DNA of 64,000 nt from Sulfuriferula sp. (GTDB lineage Bacteria > Pseudomonadota > Gammaproteobacteria > Burkholderiales > Sulfuriferulaceae): contig JABFSE010000021.1 in assembly GCA_013140765.1 (NCBI GenBank), positions 25,908 to 89,907 on the forward strand, read 5' to 3'. The translations under genes and the position numbers were made by a program. Positions 17,165 to 29,764 of this stretch are shown here, piece after piece (the first letter of the stretch is position 1; each line of letters starts with the position of its first letter). The notes under the pieces were generated by a model that did not search any database, was not told where the DNA came from, and saw only the letters and a list, made by a program, of their open reading frames with translations.

Positions 17165-19928
17165 GGTGTCTAGGTTCTCCTGCGCCAAATAAATTGCTGT
17201 GACAACGTCCGCATAAGCTAGGATGTTCAGCTATCGCGCCTACGTCAGCGCGGTAATGCCAACAACGTTCGCATTTTTGGTGGGTGCTGGCACGTGCAAC
17301 GTAGCGTGGCGTGTCAGCCAAGTGCAACGTTGCGCTAGAGGTAATCATCGCTAAACGTAAATCATCACCCAATGTCGCTAAAGCCGCGTAATGGCTGGCA
17401 TCTGTGTGTATTTCGATGTCAGCCTGTAATGATGAGCCTATTTCACCCGCTGCCCGTAATGGCTCTAAATCTTTGCGCACGTCAGCAAGCGTTTCGCGTA
17501 TCAGCGTCCATTGCTCATTGAGTGCCACGGCATCGGCAGGCAGGGGAATATCGTGCCACAACTGTAAAAACACGCTGTCATGCGCATTGTTACTCAATAG
17601 CATCCACACTTCTTCAGCGGTAAAACTCAAAAACGGTGCCATGATACGCGTGAGCGTGTGAGTGATGTGATGCAAGGCATGTTGTGCTGAACGTCGCGCA
17701 ATGGAGTTAGGTGCGCTGGTGTAGAGGCGATCTTTGAGTATGTCTAAATAAAAGCCACCCAAGTCTTCTGAGCAAAAATGATGCAGCTTTTGAGTTATAT
17801 GATGAAATTCATATTGTTCGTAATGCGCCAATATATCTTGTTGAAATGTATTGAGCATCACCATGGCGTAGCGGTCTATTGTTAGCCACTGGTCTATGGG
17901 TAACGGCTGTTGGTGCACGTCAAAATCGGCTAAATTGGCGAGCAAAAAGCGTAGCGTATTACGAATGCGACGATAGGATTCGACCACACGCTTGAGGATT
18001 TCATCAGAAATGGTCAGTTCGCCAGAATAATCTGTTGAGGCGGTCCATAGGCGCAAAATATCAGCACCGTAGTTATCCATGACTTTTTGTGGTGCGACCA
18101 CATTGCCCTTGGATTTGCTCATTTTGTGACCATGACCATCGACCACAAAACCATGCGTCAACAATGCACGGTAAGGCGCGTGACCATCGGTGGCGCAACC
18201 TGTGAGCAAGCTCGACTGGAACCAGCCGCGATGCTGGTCTGAGCCTTCCAGATACAAATCAGCGGGATGCGCGAGTTCAGGGCGTTGTTTGAGTACGCAG
18301 GCGTGGGTGACCCCTGAATCAAACCACACGTCCAGCGTATCGGTGACTTTTTTGTAGTCTGCGGTGTCTGCGCCTAGTAGTTCAGCGGCTTCGAGTGAGA
18401 ACCAAGCTTCTATGCCGATTTTTTCGACACGCAACGCAACCGTTTCGATAAATTCGGTCGTGCGTGGGTGTAGCTCGCCTGTTTCTTTGTGGATAAACAA
18501 TGGCATAGGTACGCCCCAGTTGCGCTGGCGGGATACACACCAGTCAGGGCGGTTTTTCATCATGCCTTCGAGTCGCGCACGTCCCCAAGCGGGGAAAAAC
18601 GCGGTGTTTGCCACTGCCGCCGTGGCGTGGTCACGCAGGCGGGTGTTGCTGGCATCGGTTTTATCCATGCCGATAAACCACTGATGGGTGGCGCGGAAAA
18701 TAATCGGCGTTTTATGCCGCCAGCAATGCGGATAGCTGTGCAGTAGTTTCACATTTGCCAGCAATAAATCGCGTTCGGCGAGTAAAACCAGCACGGTTTT
18801 ATTGCCTTCCCATACTGTTTGTCCAGCGACGAACGGAATGCTGGCGAAGAATTTACCGTCATCACTGACAGGGTTTTCTACTGGCAAATTGTATTTCAGA
18901 CCGATTTGATAATCGTCCACGCCATGCGCAGGAGCGGTGTGTACCAGCCCTGTGCCAGCTTCTGCGGTGACGTGTTCGCCACAGATAATGGGCACGATGC
19001 GGTCTAAGAACGGGTGTTGCAAGCTGACGTGTTCCAACACACTGCCTGTGCATTGTCCGATGACTTCAACAGATTCAAAGCCGTAGCGTTTGATTGCCGC
19101 TTCAGCCAAATCACGCGCTAGTATCAAGATGCCTTTAGGGGTGAGTATGCAGTCGTAAATAAAATCAGGATGCACGGATACCGCTTGGTTGGCAGGTAGC
19201 GTCCACGGTGTGGTGGTCCAGATAACCGCGTAAATCGGTTCATCCATCGCAGGCAAACCGAGTTTGGCGGCGAGTGTTGCGCTGTCTTTCACTTCAAATG
19301 CCACATCTATCGCGGCAGAGGTTTTGTCTTCGTATTCGACTTCGGCTTCAGCCAGTGCTGAACCGCAATCGACGCACCAATGCACGGGTTTTGCACCTTG
19401 GTAGAGGTAGCCGTTGGCGAGGATTTCGCCTAGTGTGCGCATGATGCCTGCTTCAAACGCGAAATCCATAGTGCGATAGGGATGATCCCAGTCACCTAAC
19501 ACGCCTAAGCGAATAAAGTCGGCTTTTTGGCGTTCTATCTGGCTGGCGGCGTATTCGCGGCATAGTTCGCGGAACTGTGCGGCGGGGATGGCTTTGCCGT
19601 GCTGTTTTTCCACTTGTAGCTCGATAGGTAGGCCGTGGCAATCCCAGCCTGGCACGTAGGGCGCATCAAAACCTGACAGCGTTTTACTTTTGATAATGAT
19701 GTCTTTGAGGATTTTATTGACCGCGTGACCGATGTGAATATCGCCGTTGGCGTAGGGCGGGCCGTCATGCAATATAAACTTAGGGCGACCTGCTGCGTGC
19801 TGGCGGATTTTTTGGTAACGTTGTTGTTCTTGCCAAAAAGCTAACCATTTAGGTTCGCGTTTAGCAAGATCACCACGCATAGGGAACGGGGTGTCGGGAA
19901 GATTGAGCGTGTTTTTATAATCAGCCAT
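17157..19928 (-). CDS. ileS: Isoleucyl-tRNA synthetase
   Basis: This class I aminoacyl-tRNA synthetase has 923 residues. The HIGH signature appears as 'GDIHIGHA' near residue 65, and KMSKS as 'KMSKSKGN' before the anticodon-binding domain. The editing domain region contains '[13 protein letters not shown]'. A C-terminal zinc site is intact ('CERCWHY' and 'CGRCHSN'), as in bacterial IleRS of the E. coli type. It is downstream of ribF with a four-base gap and upstream of lspA, the standard arrangement. Confidence 0.98.
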   Translation of the reverse strand: MADYKNTLNLPDTPFPMRGDLAKREPKWLAFWQEQQRYQKIRQHAAGRPKFILHDGPPYANGDIHIGHAVNKILKDIIIKSKTLSGFDAPYVPGWDCHGLPIELQVEKQHGKAIPAAQFRELCREYAASQIERQKADFIRLGVLGDWDHPYRTMDFAFEAGIMRTLGEILANGYLYQGAKPVHWCVDCGSALAEAEVEYEDKTSAAIDVAFEVKDSATLAAKLGLPAMDEPIYAVIWTTTPWTLPANQAVSVHPDFIYDCILTPKGILILARDLAEAAIKRYGFESVEVIGQCTGSVLEHVSLQHPFLDRIVPIICGEHVTAEAGTGLVHTAPAHGVDDYQIGLKYNLPVENPVSDDGKFFASIPFVAGQTVWEGNKTVLVLLAERDLLLANVKLLHSYPHCWRHKTPIIFRATHQWFIGMDKTDASNTRLRDHATAAVANTAFFPAWGRARLEGMMKNRPDWCVSRQRNWGVPMPLFIHKETGELHPRTTEFIETVALRVEKIGIEAWFSLEAAELLGADTADYKKVTDTLDVWFDSGVTHACVLKQRPELAHPADLYLEGSDQHRGWFQSSLLTGCATDGHAPYRALLTHGFVVDGHGHKMSKSKGNVVAPQKVMDNYGADILRLWTASTDYSGELTISDEILKRVVESYRRIRNTLRFLLANLADFDVHQQPLPIDQWLTIDRYAMVMLNTFQQDILAHYEQYEFHHITQKLHHFCSEDLGGFYLDILKDRLYTSAPNSIARRSAQHALHHITHTLTRIMAPFLSFTAEEVWMLLSNNAHDSVFLQLWHDIPLPADAVALNEQWTLIRETLADVRKDLEPLRAAGEIGSSLQADIEIHTDASHYAALATLGDDLRLAMITSSATLHLADTPRYVARASTHQKCERCWHYRADVGAIAEHPSLCGRCHSNLFGAGEPRHHA

Positions 19929-19932
19929 ATAT

Positions 19933-20862
19933 TTATGTTAAACGTTGAAAGTAATCATGAGTTTGAGCGACATCAAGCGCGATTTGGTGCGTCAAAGTAG
20001 CAAGGTCAGGGTATTTTGCTTCATCACGTAGTTTAGCAAGAAAATCAACGTGGATGATGCGTCCGTATAAATTTCCTGTGAAATTGAGCAGGTGTATTTC
20101 CAGTAGTGGTTGTGCGCTGGTTTTAACCGTAGGACGCACGCCCAAGCTGGCAACGGCTGGCAATGCGTGTTCGGCTATGCCGTGGACTTCAACCACAAAT
20201 ATCCCCGTAAGCGGCAGTTTATTGCGACGAATAGGGATATTGGCGGTGGGGAAGCCTAGCTCTCGACCTAATTTATCACCATGTGCGACGCGTCCGCTAA
20301 TGCGATAAGGGCGACCTAGCAATTGTCTGGCTGTATCGAGCTCACCAGCCGCCAAGGTGGCGCGTATAGCGGTACTGGAAACACGGGTGGTGTGATGCGT
20401 GACGCTGTTCATGGCGGCTAATTCATAGCCATGTTGCGTGGATAGTTGTTGTAAAAGTTCAAAATTGCCGATGCGTTTTGCACCAAAGCGGAAATCATCG
20501 CCTATTAGCAAGTAGCGTGTTTTTAGACCATCTATCAGTATTTGTTGGACGAATTGTTCAGCAGGCAAATGCGCTAAATGAATGTTGAAATGGCAAATGT
20601 GCGTGTGTTGTATGCCTGCCGCCGCGAGGCTCATGAGCTTGTCACGCAGGTTGGATAGGCGTGCGGGTGCTGTCGCTGGTGTAAATAACTCACGCGGATG
20701 CGGTTCAAACGTCACCGCGCAGGGGGTTAATTGCCGTGCGTGCGCCACCGCTACCACTTGCTTTAACATGGCTAGGTGACCTAAATGCACGCCATCAAAA
20801 TTACCGATGGTGACGGCACTGGTATGGGTGACGTGAGGGTGATTGCCGTGAGTGATACGCAT
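19933..20862 (-). CDS. ribF: Bifunctional riboflavin kinase / FAD synthetase
   Basis: RibF makes FMN and then FAD. In its 309 residues the N-terminal adenylyltransferase domain shows '[15 protein letters not shown]', with the HxGH-type nucleotide motif. The C-terminal flavokinase domain shows 'GFPTANI', the PTAN Mg-ATP motif. It is just upstream of ileS in the same direction, as in most proteobacteria. Confidence 0.97.
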   Translation of the reverse strand: MRITHGNHPHVTHTSAVTIGNFDGVHLGHLAMLKQVVAVAHARQLTPCAVTFEPHPRELFTPATAPARLSNLRDKLMSLAAAGIQHTHICHFNIHLAHLPAEQFVQQILIDGLKTRYLLIGDDFRFGAKRIGNFELLQQLSTQHGYELAAMNSVTHHTTRVSSTAIRATLAAGELDTARQLLGRPYRISGRVAHGDKLGRELGFPTANIPIRRNKLPLTGIFVVEVHGIAEHALPAVASLGVRPTVKTSAQPLLEIHLLNFTGNLYGRIIHVDFLAKLRDEAKYPDLATLTHQIALDVAQTHDYFQRLT

Positions 20863-20908
20863 AACTAGCTGTTAAATCAGATAATCGTCAATTTTAACCC
20901 AGAATGCC

Positions 20909-22444
20909 TTATGCCGCACGGCGGATAAACTGTTTTGCGTGTATGCCCAGCAAACGCAAGCTAATGAAGTACACGCCAGCACCCAGAGCGACTAAGCCAG
21001 TTAAGTGCAGTATGCGCTCATGAAAGCGGGTATGCAGCCATGTTTCCTGATTGCCCATGCCTAGCCACAGTGCTACTGCCATCATGACCGTGGCGAGGGT
21101 GATTTTTAGCATGAATAAATACCAGCCGTTTTGTGGTTGGAATATGCCTTGCGTGCGTAGTTTCCATAACAGCAAACTCGCATTCAAACACGCGCCCAGC
21201 CCAATAGCTAATGCCAGCCCAGCATGTTGCAGTTTCCACACAAATAGTAGATTCATGATTTGTGTCGCCACTAAGGTAATCAATGCGATTTTGACGGGCG
21301 TTTTGATGTTTTGCCTAGCGTAAAAACCAGGGGCTAAAATTTTAATCATGATTAAACCGAGCAAACCCAAGCTATACGCAATGAGTGCTTGTTGCGTCAT
21401 CAACACGTCGTGTATTTTGAAATTGCCATATAAAAACAGCGTGCTAATGAGCGGTACGGCAAGCACAGCTAAGGCGGCGGCGGCGGGCAGTGCCAACATC
21501 AGTGTTAGGCGCAAACCCCAGTCTAAGAGTTGTGAATACTGTTGGGTATCATTATCGGCGTAATGCTTAGACAAGCTAGGTAATAAAATTGTGCCCAATG
21601 CCACGCCTAACATGCCCGTGGGGAACTCCATTAACCTATCTGCGTAATACAGCCAGGAGACACTACCTGTGGCGAGGAATGAGGCAAATACGGTGTTAAT
21701 CAACAATGAAATTTGGGCGATAGATACACCAAATACGGCAGGTCCCATGAGCTTCAATACGCGCCAAACTCCTTCATCATGCCAATTAAAACGAAAGCGG
21801 GGTAATAGACCTAATTTGTATAAAAATGGAATTTGCAGGGCTAATTGTAATATCCCACCCAGCGCCACGCCCCAAGCTAACGCCATGGCAGGTGGGTTGA
21901 CGTGAGGTGCGAGGAGTAATGTCGTGGCTATCATCGCCACATTCAGCAACACGGGCGTGAACGCGGGCACGCCAAAACGGCTGTAAGTATTCAATATGCC
22001 GCCTGCCAGCGACACCAGCGAAATCAGCAAAATATAAGGGAAAATAATCCGCAACATATCCACTGTGACAGCGAATTTATTAGGGTCATTCGCAAAGCCA
22101 GGTGCGCTGATGTAAACCACCGCAGGCGCGGCGAGTACGCCTATTAGCGTGACGATGACGAGGGCGATAAATAGAAATGTAGCAACGTGATCAATAAGTA
22201 ATTTGGTCTCATCATGCCCACGGCGGTTTTTGTATTCTGCCAGTATCGGCACAAAGGCTTGGGAAAACGCACCTTCGGCAAATAAGCGACGAAGTAAATT
22301 GGGGATTTTGAAAGCAATAAAAAACGCATCCGTATAAATACCCGCGCCAAAAGCACGCGCGATAATCGTGTCGCGCATAAAGCCTAATATGCGCGATAAA
22401 AAAGTCATACTGCTGATTTTAGCGAGGGTGTGGAGCAAGTTCAT
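20909..22444 (-). CDS. murJ: Lipid II flippase MurJ
   Basis: This MVF-family integral membrane protein of 511 residues moves lipid II across the inner membrane for peptidoglycan synthesis. The N-terminus 'SRILGFMRDTIIARAFGAG' is diagnostic, and about 14 hydrophobic helices can be traced. The conserved region 'LFAEGAFSQAFVPIL' is present. It lies upstream of ribF. The rpsT gene often found next to murJ is not here. Confidence 0.97.
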   Translation of the reverse strand: MNLLHTLAKISSMTFLSRILGFMRDTIIARAFGAGIYTDAFFIAFKIPNLLRRLFAEGAFSQAFVPILAEYKNRRGHDETKLLIDHVATFLFIALVIVTLIGVLAAPAVVYISAPGFANDPNKFAVTVDMLRIIFPYILLISLVSLAGGILNTYSRFGVPAFTPVLLNVAMIATTLLLAPHVNPPAMALAWGVALGGILQLALQIPFLYKLGLLPRFRFNWHDEGVWRVLKLMGPAVFGVSIAQISLLINTVFASFLATGSVSWLYYADRLMEFPTGMLGVALGTILLPSLSKHYADNDTQQYSQLLDWGLRLTLMLALPAAAALAVLAVPLISTLFLYGNFKIHDVLMTQQALIAYSLGLLGLIMIKILAPGFYARQNIKTPVKIALITLVATQIMNLLFVWKLQHAGLALAIGLGACLNASLLLWKLRTQGIFQPQNGWYLFMLKITLATVMMAVALWLGMGNQETWLHTRFHERILHLTGLVALGAGVYFISLRLLGIHAKQFIRRAA

Positions 22445-22468
22445 TATGTGTTTTCCTGTGCGCTAACT

Positions 22469-23118
22469 TCAAATCAGGCTGGCGACGATGTTAATGCTCA
22501 ATGCGAGTACGCCCATGTTAAAGGCAAATGAGAGCAAGCTGTGTACTAAAGTGATGCGGCGCATGATGCGGGAGGTGATGGTGACATCGGAAACCTGCGA
22601 GGTCATGCCGATGACGAATGCGTAATAGGCGAAATCAAAATAATCAGGTTGCGCACTGCCTGGAAAATTGAGCCCGCCCAGTATTTTGGTGTGCTTGCCG
22701 CCGCCGCTGACGTAGTAGCGATGGGCATAATGGAAAGTGTAGCGGGTGTGTATGAGTAGCCATGAAGTCACTAGGGCAATGATGGATAGGGCGATGTGTA
22801 GGGCTTTCTCAATACCGCTGACATGGCTATTGAGCTTGAATAAAAAGGTTAATGCCAGCAAGCTGACCAATGCCGCCAGCGTCACCAGCGTGAGTATGCT
22901 GGTACTGCTTTGGCGATTATTGAGCGTGCTATTGCGCGTGGCGCTGGCATCTGCGCCTGACATCGTGAGCCAACTTAGTAATATGCTGACCGTTGCGGAT
23001 AGATCCCAGCTGGCGATGATGCGAGTCTCGATGGGTAAGCTATCAGGTAACACGATAAATAAGCACAAGCCTGCTAAAAAATCGATAAGCAGGCGTTGTG
23101 AGCCACTTAAATTACGCA

Positions 23119-23119
<1 letters not shown>
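22469..23119 (-). CDS. DUF1345 membrane protein
   Basis: The protein has 216 residues and about five hydrophobic helices. The stretch 'HTRYTFHYAHRYY' in the middle and 'DYFDFAYYAFVIGMTSQVSD' toward the end are hallmark segments of the DUF1345 family. No biochemical role is established. Its ATG overlaps the serS stop by one base. Confidence 0.88.
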
Positions 23120-25454
<2,335 letters not shown>

Positions 25455-25462
25455 CTATCGCC

Positions 25463-26659
25463 ATGAAAAAACATATAGTGAACTTATGGGCTTTTATACA
25501 TTTAGTCGCGCATCGCTTTGCGACTGACGGCGTTGCGCAGACGGCGGCGAGCCTGACTTACACCACTTTGTTGGCGATAGTGCCGTTGATTACCATTTCG
25601 TTGACTATCTTTTCGGCTTTTCCTGCTTTTCAAACGGTATCGACGAACCTTAAGATTTTTTTGCTAGAAAACATGTTGCCAGAATCAGCTGGTAAGGTGA
25701 TTAGTGTTTATATGTTTCAGTTTTCTGAAAATGCGGGCAAGCTCACAGCAATAGGCACGGTGATATTGGCGATTACGGCTTTTTTGCTAATGCAAACCAT
25801 AGAGCACGCGCTAAATGGCATTTGGCATGTGCGCCGTGCACGACCTTGGACGCAACGGCTGTTAATTTATTGGGCTGTGTTGACTTTAGGACCCGTGCTG
25901 ATAGGCGGGAGCTTGTATGTGACTTCGTATTTTACCAGCTTGACTTTAGGCTTGGGGCATGAGGTGCATGGTGCGACCTTGTATGGGCTGAAGTTCACCC
26001 CTATTTTACTGACCGTGACGGCCATGTCTTTGTTGTATTTAATGGTTCCCAATCGTTATGTAATGGCACGCCATGCTTGGCTGGGCGGGTTGGTGGCGGG
26101 TGTGTGCTTTGAGTTAATGAAAACCTTATTTTCAAATTATGTGAGCCATTTACCGTCTTATACTATGGTTTACGGTGCTTTTGCGATATTGCCATTATTT
26201 TTATTGTGGATATATTTGTCGTGGATGGTGTTGTTGTTAGGCGCGGTTATCACCGCAATGTTGCCACAATATGCGCAAGGCGCGATGGCGGGAGAGCAAC
26301 GAGTGGGCTATCAGTTTGATTTGGCAGTACGCACGTTGGTACAGTTGTCTCACGCGCATCTACGTGGTGAAGTATTGAGCTTGGTGCAATTGGTTAAACT
26401 GACGCATATACATGGTGAAATGTTGGAGCAGGTGCTAATCTCTTTGCAGGATGGGCATTGGGTGTTGCGGACAAATCAAGGTTGGGCATTAGCAAGACAT
26501 CCTGATAAAATTTTATTACGTGAGCTATTTGAACGATTAGTGTTCGATGCGCATCATGCTCAGCTTGATTTAGGGGTGATAGTGCGTCAGCCTGATTTGA
26601 ATTTGAGTGATTGGGTACGCTCGTCAGCGCAATTAAAATTAGGTGAGCCGTGTCGTTAA
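25463..26659 (+). CDS. YihY/BrkB-family membrane protein
   Basis: The protein has 398 residues. The N-terminal two thirds carry about six membrane helices with family-typical segments 'DGVAQTAASLTYTTLLAIVPL' (in part), 'NGIWHVRR' and 'YGAFAILPLFLLWIYLSWMVLL' (in part). The old annotation 'ribonuclease BN' for this family is a misassignment; the role is unknown. About 110 C-terminal residues form a soluble winged-helix-like region ('LVQLVKLTHIHGEMLEQVL'), a common extension in betaproteobacterial members. Confidence 0.9.
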   Translation: MKKHIVNLWAFIHLVAHRFATDGVAQTAASLTYTTLLAIVPLITISLTIFSAFPAFQTVSTNLKIFLLENMLPESAGKVISVYMFQFSENAGKLTAIGTVILAITAFLLMQTIEHALNGIWHVRRARPWTQRLLIYWAVLTLGPVLIGGSLYVTSYFTSLTLGLGHEVHGATLYGLKFTPILLTVTAMSLLYLMVPNRYVMARHAWLGGLVAGVCFELMKTLFSNYVSHLPSYTMVYGAFAILPLFLLWIYLSWMVLLLGAVITAMLPQYAQGAMAGEQRVGYQFDLAVRTLVQLSHAHLRGEVLSLVQLVKLTHIHGEMLEQVLISLQDGHWVLRTNQGWALARHPDKILLRELFERLVFDAHHAQLDLGVIVRQPDLNLSDWVRSSAQLKLGEPCR

Positions 26660-26739
26660 TATGCAAAGAAACTTTGCTATATTGACTTGGTGCGCTAGGT
26701 TGGAATTTTTGATACTTTTGTTGAATAGGTGAGGTAAGC

Positions 26740-27312
26740 ATGAGATTTTTAGAAGCTATATTTGAAGGTGCTTTGTGGCGTAGTCGTTATATGGTGGTAT
26801 TCGCGGTTATCGCGAGTATGGCATCGGCGTTGATGGTGATGTATATGGCAACGGTGGATGTGGTGTATCTGGTTGAGCATGTAATGCACTATGCCGATGG
26901 TGATTTGGCGGCGGAAGCGCGTAAAGCGATACACGATGAAACCATTACGCATGTGGTTGAGGTGGTGGACGGTTACTTATTATCGACATTCATGCTGATT
27001 TTCTCGCTAGGCTTGTATGAGCTGTTTGTGAGTGATATTGATGAAGCGCATTCTCAGCGTGCTTCTAGTAAAATTTTGGTGATTAACAGTTTGGATGATT
27101 TGAAGCAACGTTTGGCAAAAGTAGTATTGATGATTTTAATCGTTAATTTGTTTGAAAAAGCGTTGAAAATCCCTATGACCGAACCCTTGGATTTGCTCTA
27201 TTTAGGCGGTGCGATTGCCTTGATAGGCGTGGCGTTGTACTTCACTCATGCGTCAGAAGCGCATTCCGCTGAAGCCAACGCCGACGATAAGCCGCATAGT
27301 GCTAAACACTAA
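26740..27312 (+). CDS. UPF0114 (YqhA-like) membrane protein
   Basis: The protein has 190 residues and three or four membrane helices. 'RSRYMVVFAVIASMASALM' at the start, 'DGYLLSTFMLIFSLGLYELF' in the middle and 'LKQRLAKVVLMILIVNLFEKAL' (in part) are the conserved core of the YqhA/UPF0114 family. A hydrophilic His-containing tail ('HASEAHSAEANADDKPHSAKH' in part) is extra. GAGGT lies upstream of the ATG. Function unknown. Confidence 0.88.
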   Translation: MRFLEAIFEGALWRSRYMVVFAVIASMASALMVMYMATVDVVYLVEHVMHYADGDLAAEARKAIHDETITHVVEVVDGYLLSTFMLIFSLGLYELFVSDIDEAHSQRASSKILVINSLDDLKQRLAKVVLMILIVNLFEKALKIPMTEPLDLLYLGGAIALIGVALYFTHASEAHSAEANADDKPHSAKH

Positions 27313-27330
27313 TTACGGCTGAGTCGTTAA

Positions 27331-28731
27331 TTAACCGCCTCCGCCGCCTGAGCCTACACCGTGGGCGGCGGCGAGGACGAGTTGATTAAATTCTGCTTCA
27401 CTCATTAAGCCATGCGCGGCAACGATTTCGCGCACGGGTTTGCCTGATTTTTCAGATTCTTTAGCGATTTCAGCGGCTTTTGCGTAGCCTATTTGTGTAT
27501 TTAACAAGGTGGCCAAGCCGACACTGTCATGGATAAACTTGTCGCAACGATCGCGGTTAATAATCAAACCGATAAGATTTTTTTCTGTTGCCACGCGCAT
27601 CGCGTTGGTGAGCCAATCCATGCTGTCAAATAGGGCTGAACCTAGTGCTGGCATCATGACGTTTAATTCTAACTGCCCCGCTTGCGTCATGTAAGCCACT
27701 GCCGCATCTTGTCCTAGCACTTGAAAACACACTTGATTGAGCATCTCAAACATGACGGGGTTGACTTTGCCTGGCATGATGGATGAGCCTGGCTGTACTG
27801 CGGGCAAGGTGATTTCGCCTAAGCCTGTGCGCGGACCTGATGCCAGCAAGCGTAAATCGTTGCTAATGCGTGTGAGCTCGAGTGCCAAACCGCGTATTGC
27901 CGCAGACACCGCCTGCATATCAAACATGGATTGCATTTGCGCTGCCAAATGCCCAACAACGATAGGCTCGCCAGTGAGTTTAGCAAGTTCTTTGGCAACG
28001 TTTTCGGCGTAGTCAGGTGAGGTATTCAAGCCTGTGCCTGCCGCAGAGCCGCCTAAACCTGTAGCGCAAAGCAACGGGCGAGTTGCAGCTAGGTTGTCGG
28101 CAACGCGGCGCAGTGTCCATGCGTAGGCGGCGAATTCGCGTCCTAGCGTGGTGGGTACGGCATCTTGCAAATGCGTGCGCCCACTTTTAACGGTGTCGCG
28201 CTCTTGTATGGCTAGTGCATCAAAAGCGGCGGCCATTTGTTCAATGGCGGCGAGTAATTTAGGTAGCTTGGCTAATAAGGCTAAACGAATTGCGGTGGGG
28301 ATAGTATCATTGGTTGATTGCCCCATATTGACGTGGTCGTTAGGATTGATGGGCGTGTAACTGCCTTTTTCGCCGCCCAGCGCAACACTGGCTAAATTGG
28401 CAATGACTTCGTTAGTATTCATATTGTGGCTTGTGCCTGCACCCGCTTGGAAGCGGTCAACGACAAACTGGTCTAGCAATTCGCCTTTCAAGATGCGCTC
28501 ACAAGCGGCTACAATAGCGTCGCGCTGTATAGGCGTGAGCCAGTTTGTTTGCGTGTTGGCAATGGCGGCGGCGAGCTTGATTTGTACGTGAGCGCGGATA
28601 AAGTCAGTATCAGGCATGCGTCCAGAGATAGGGAAATTCTCAACGGCGCGAGCAGTTTGTATGCCATACCAAGCGGCGGCGGGAACTTTGAACTCACCTA
28701 GTGAGTCTTTTTCTATACGGTAGTCAGTCAT
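27331..28731 (-). CDS. aspA: Aspartate ammonia-lyase
   Basis: A fumarase/aspartase superfamily enzyme of 466 residues that interconverts aspartate with fumarate and ammonia. The signature loop reads 'GSSIMPGKVNP', with the catalytic serine. Other conserved pieces are 'SGRTHLQDAVPTTLG' and 'NMGQSTNDTIPTA'. Aspartase is favoured over class II fumarase by 'GTSHNMNTNEVIAN' and the N-terminal 'YRIEKDSLGEF'. The protein ends in an unusual run of five glycines. It converges on the YqhA-like gene with an 18-base gap. Confidence 0.92.
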   Translation of the reverse strand: MTDYRIEKDSLGEFKVPAAAWYGIQTARAVENFPISGRMPDTDFIRAHVQIKLAAAIANTQTNWLTPIQRDAIVAACERILKGELLDQFVVDRFQAGAGTSHNMNTNEVIANLASVALGGEKGSYTPINPNDHVNMGQSTNDTIPTAIRLALLAKLPKLLAAIEQMAAAFDALAIQERDTVKSGRTHLQDAVPTTLGREFAAYAWTLRRVADNLAATRPLLCATGLGGSAAGTGLNTSPDYAENVAKELAKLTGEPIVVGHLAAQMQSMFDMQAVSAAIRGLALELTRISNDLRLLASGPRTGLGEITLPAVQPGSSIMPGKVNPVMFEMLNQVCFQVLGQDAAVAYMTQAGQLELNVMMPALGSALFDSMDWLTNAMRVATEKNLIGLIINRDRCDKFIHDSVGLATLLNTQIGYAKAAEIAKESEKSGKPVREIVAAHGLMSEAEFNQLVLAAAHGVGSGGGGG

Positions 28732-28775
28732 TATTCGGTGGCGGCTAAATTAAAAATGAGATTATAGGATAAATT

Positions 28776-29240
28776 ATGTTAAAACGCGTATTCATCATTT
28801 TGATGTTGTCATTGATGACCACATCAGCATGGGCATTTAGCTTCACCGATACCAAGGGGCAAACGCAAAGTTTGGATGCTTATAAAGGCAAGTGGGTATT
28901 GATCAATTTTTGGGCAACTTGGTGTCCGCCGTGCTTGGAAGAAATCCCCGATTTAATTAGTCTGCACGATAAATATAGCAAAACTAAATTAGTCGTTATC
29001 GGTGTCGCGATGGATTACCGCGATCCTAAGCAAGTGATAGACTTTGCTGATAGTATGTTTATCTCATATCCTATCGTCTTGGGTACGCCTAAAATTGCCG
29101 CACAAGTGGGGCCAGTACAAGGCTTGCCTACCACGTATTTATTTAATCCAGAAGGCAAAATTGTCGCCTATCAAGTGGGTGCACTGACTAAAGCGGCGGT
29201 AGAAAAATATATCAACGGCACTAAGCCTGCGAAAAAATAA
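28776..29240 (+). CDS. Periplasmic TlpA-like thioredoxin
   Basis: A secreted thioredoxin-fold protein of 154 residues with a signal peptide ending near 'SAWA'. The active site 'WATWCPPC' (Cys50, Cys53) is of the TlpA/ResA/CcmG class that reduces periplasmic disulfides, often during cytochrome c maturation. A cis-proline region 'GLPTTYLF' is visible. It is first of four co-directional genes: a second thioredoxin-like protein, a TolC-like protein and a small adaptor. Confidence 0.9.
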   Translation: MLKRVFIILMLSLMTTSAWAFSFTDTKGQTQSLDAYKGKWVLINFWATWCPPCLEEIPDLISLHDKYSKTKLVVIGVAMDYRDPKQVIDFADSMFISYPIVLGTPKIAAQVGPVQGLPTTYLFNPEGKIVAYQVGALTKAAVEKYINGTKPAKK

Positions 29241-29254
29241 ATGAGGAGTTGTGT

Positions 29255-29764
29255 ATGTTGCGCGTATTTGGATTGATATTACTATTGTTAGCCAATACCG
29301 CATTGGCGGAAACGCGTGACGTGCAGAATTACTTTTTTCAGCCAAAATTAGGCGATTTCAAAGCCGAGCTAGAAACTGCGAAAAAAACAGGCAAATCGGG
29401 CGTGTTGCTGATGTTTGTGATGGAAGATTGCCCTTTTTGCGCACGTATGGAATCCACCATATTAAGCCAGTCTGAGTTGCAGGACTATTACCGCAAGCAC
29501 TTTCTTATTTTTGAAATGGATGTCAAAGGCGGTAGCCCGATGACTGACTTTAAGGGCGTGGATACCACCGAAAAAGATTTCGCCCTCAAGCAACGCGCAC
29601 GCGCTACGCCCACATTTATCTTTTTTGACAATCAAGGTGAAGTCGTCACGCGTTTCACAGGCCCGACCAAAGATGCCGCTGAATTTATGTTGTTAGGGCG
29701 TTATGTCGTCGAAGGCGCATATAAACAACAGCCTTTTTCTGCTTATAAAACGACGGCTAAATAA
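29255..29764 (+). CDS. Periplasmic thioredoxin-fold protein (CPFC)
   Basis: ATG 29255 is preferred because AGGAG lies six bases before it; a TTG six bases further up is in frame. The 169-residue protein has a signal peptide ending 'ALA'. The redox site 'MEDCPFC' (Cys59, Cys62) and a later 'ATPTFIFF' with the cis-proline mark a thioredoxin fold like DUF255 or SoxW-type proteins. The stop overlaps the TolC-like gene by one base. Probably a partner or electron acceptor of the TlpA-like protein upstream; the substrate is unknown. Confidence 0.86.
   Translation: MLRVFGLILLLLANTALAETRDVQNYFFQPKLGDFKAELETAKKTGKSGVLLMFVMEDCPFCARMESTILSQSELQDYYRKHFLIFEMDVKGGSPMTDFKGVDTTEKDFALKQRARATPTFIFFDNQGEVVTRFTGPTKDAAEFMLLGRYVVEGAYKQQPFSAYKTTAK

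Noticed and set aside
25463..26659. Ribonuclease BN label for the YihY-like gene
   Set aside because: It is a membrane protein of the YihY family; true RNase BN is a different, soluble enzyme.
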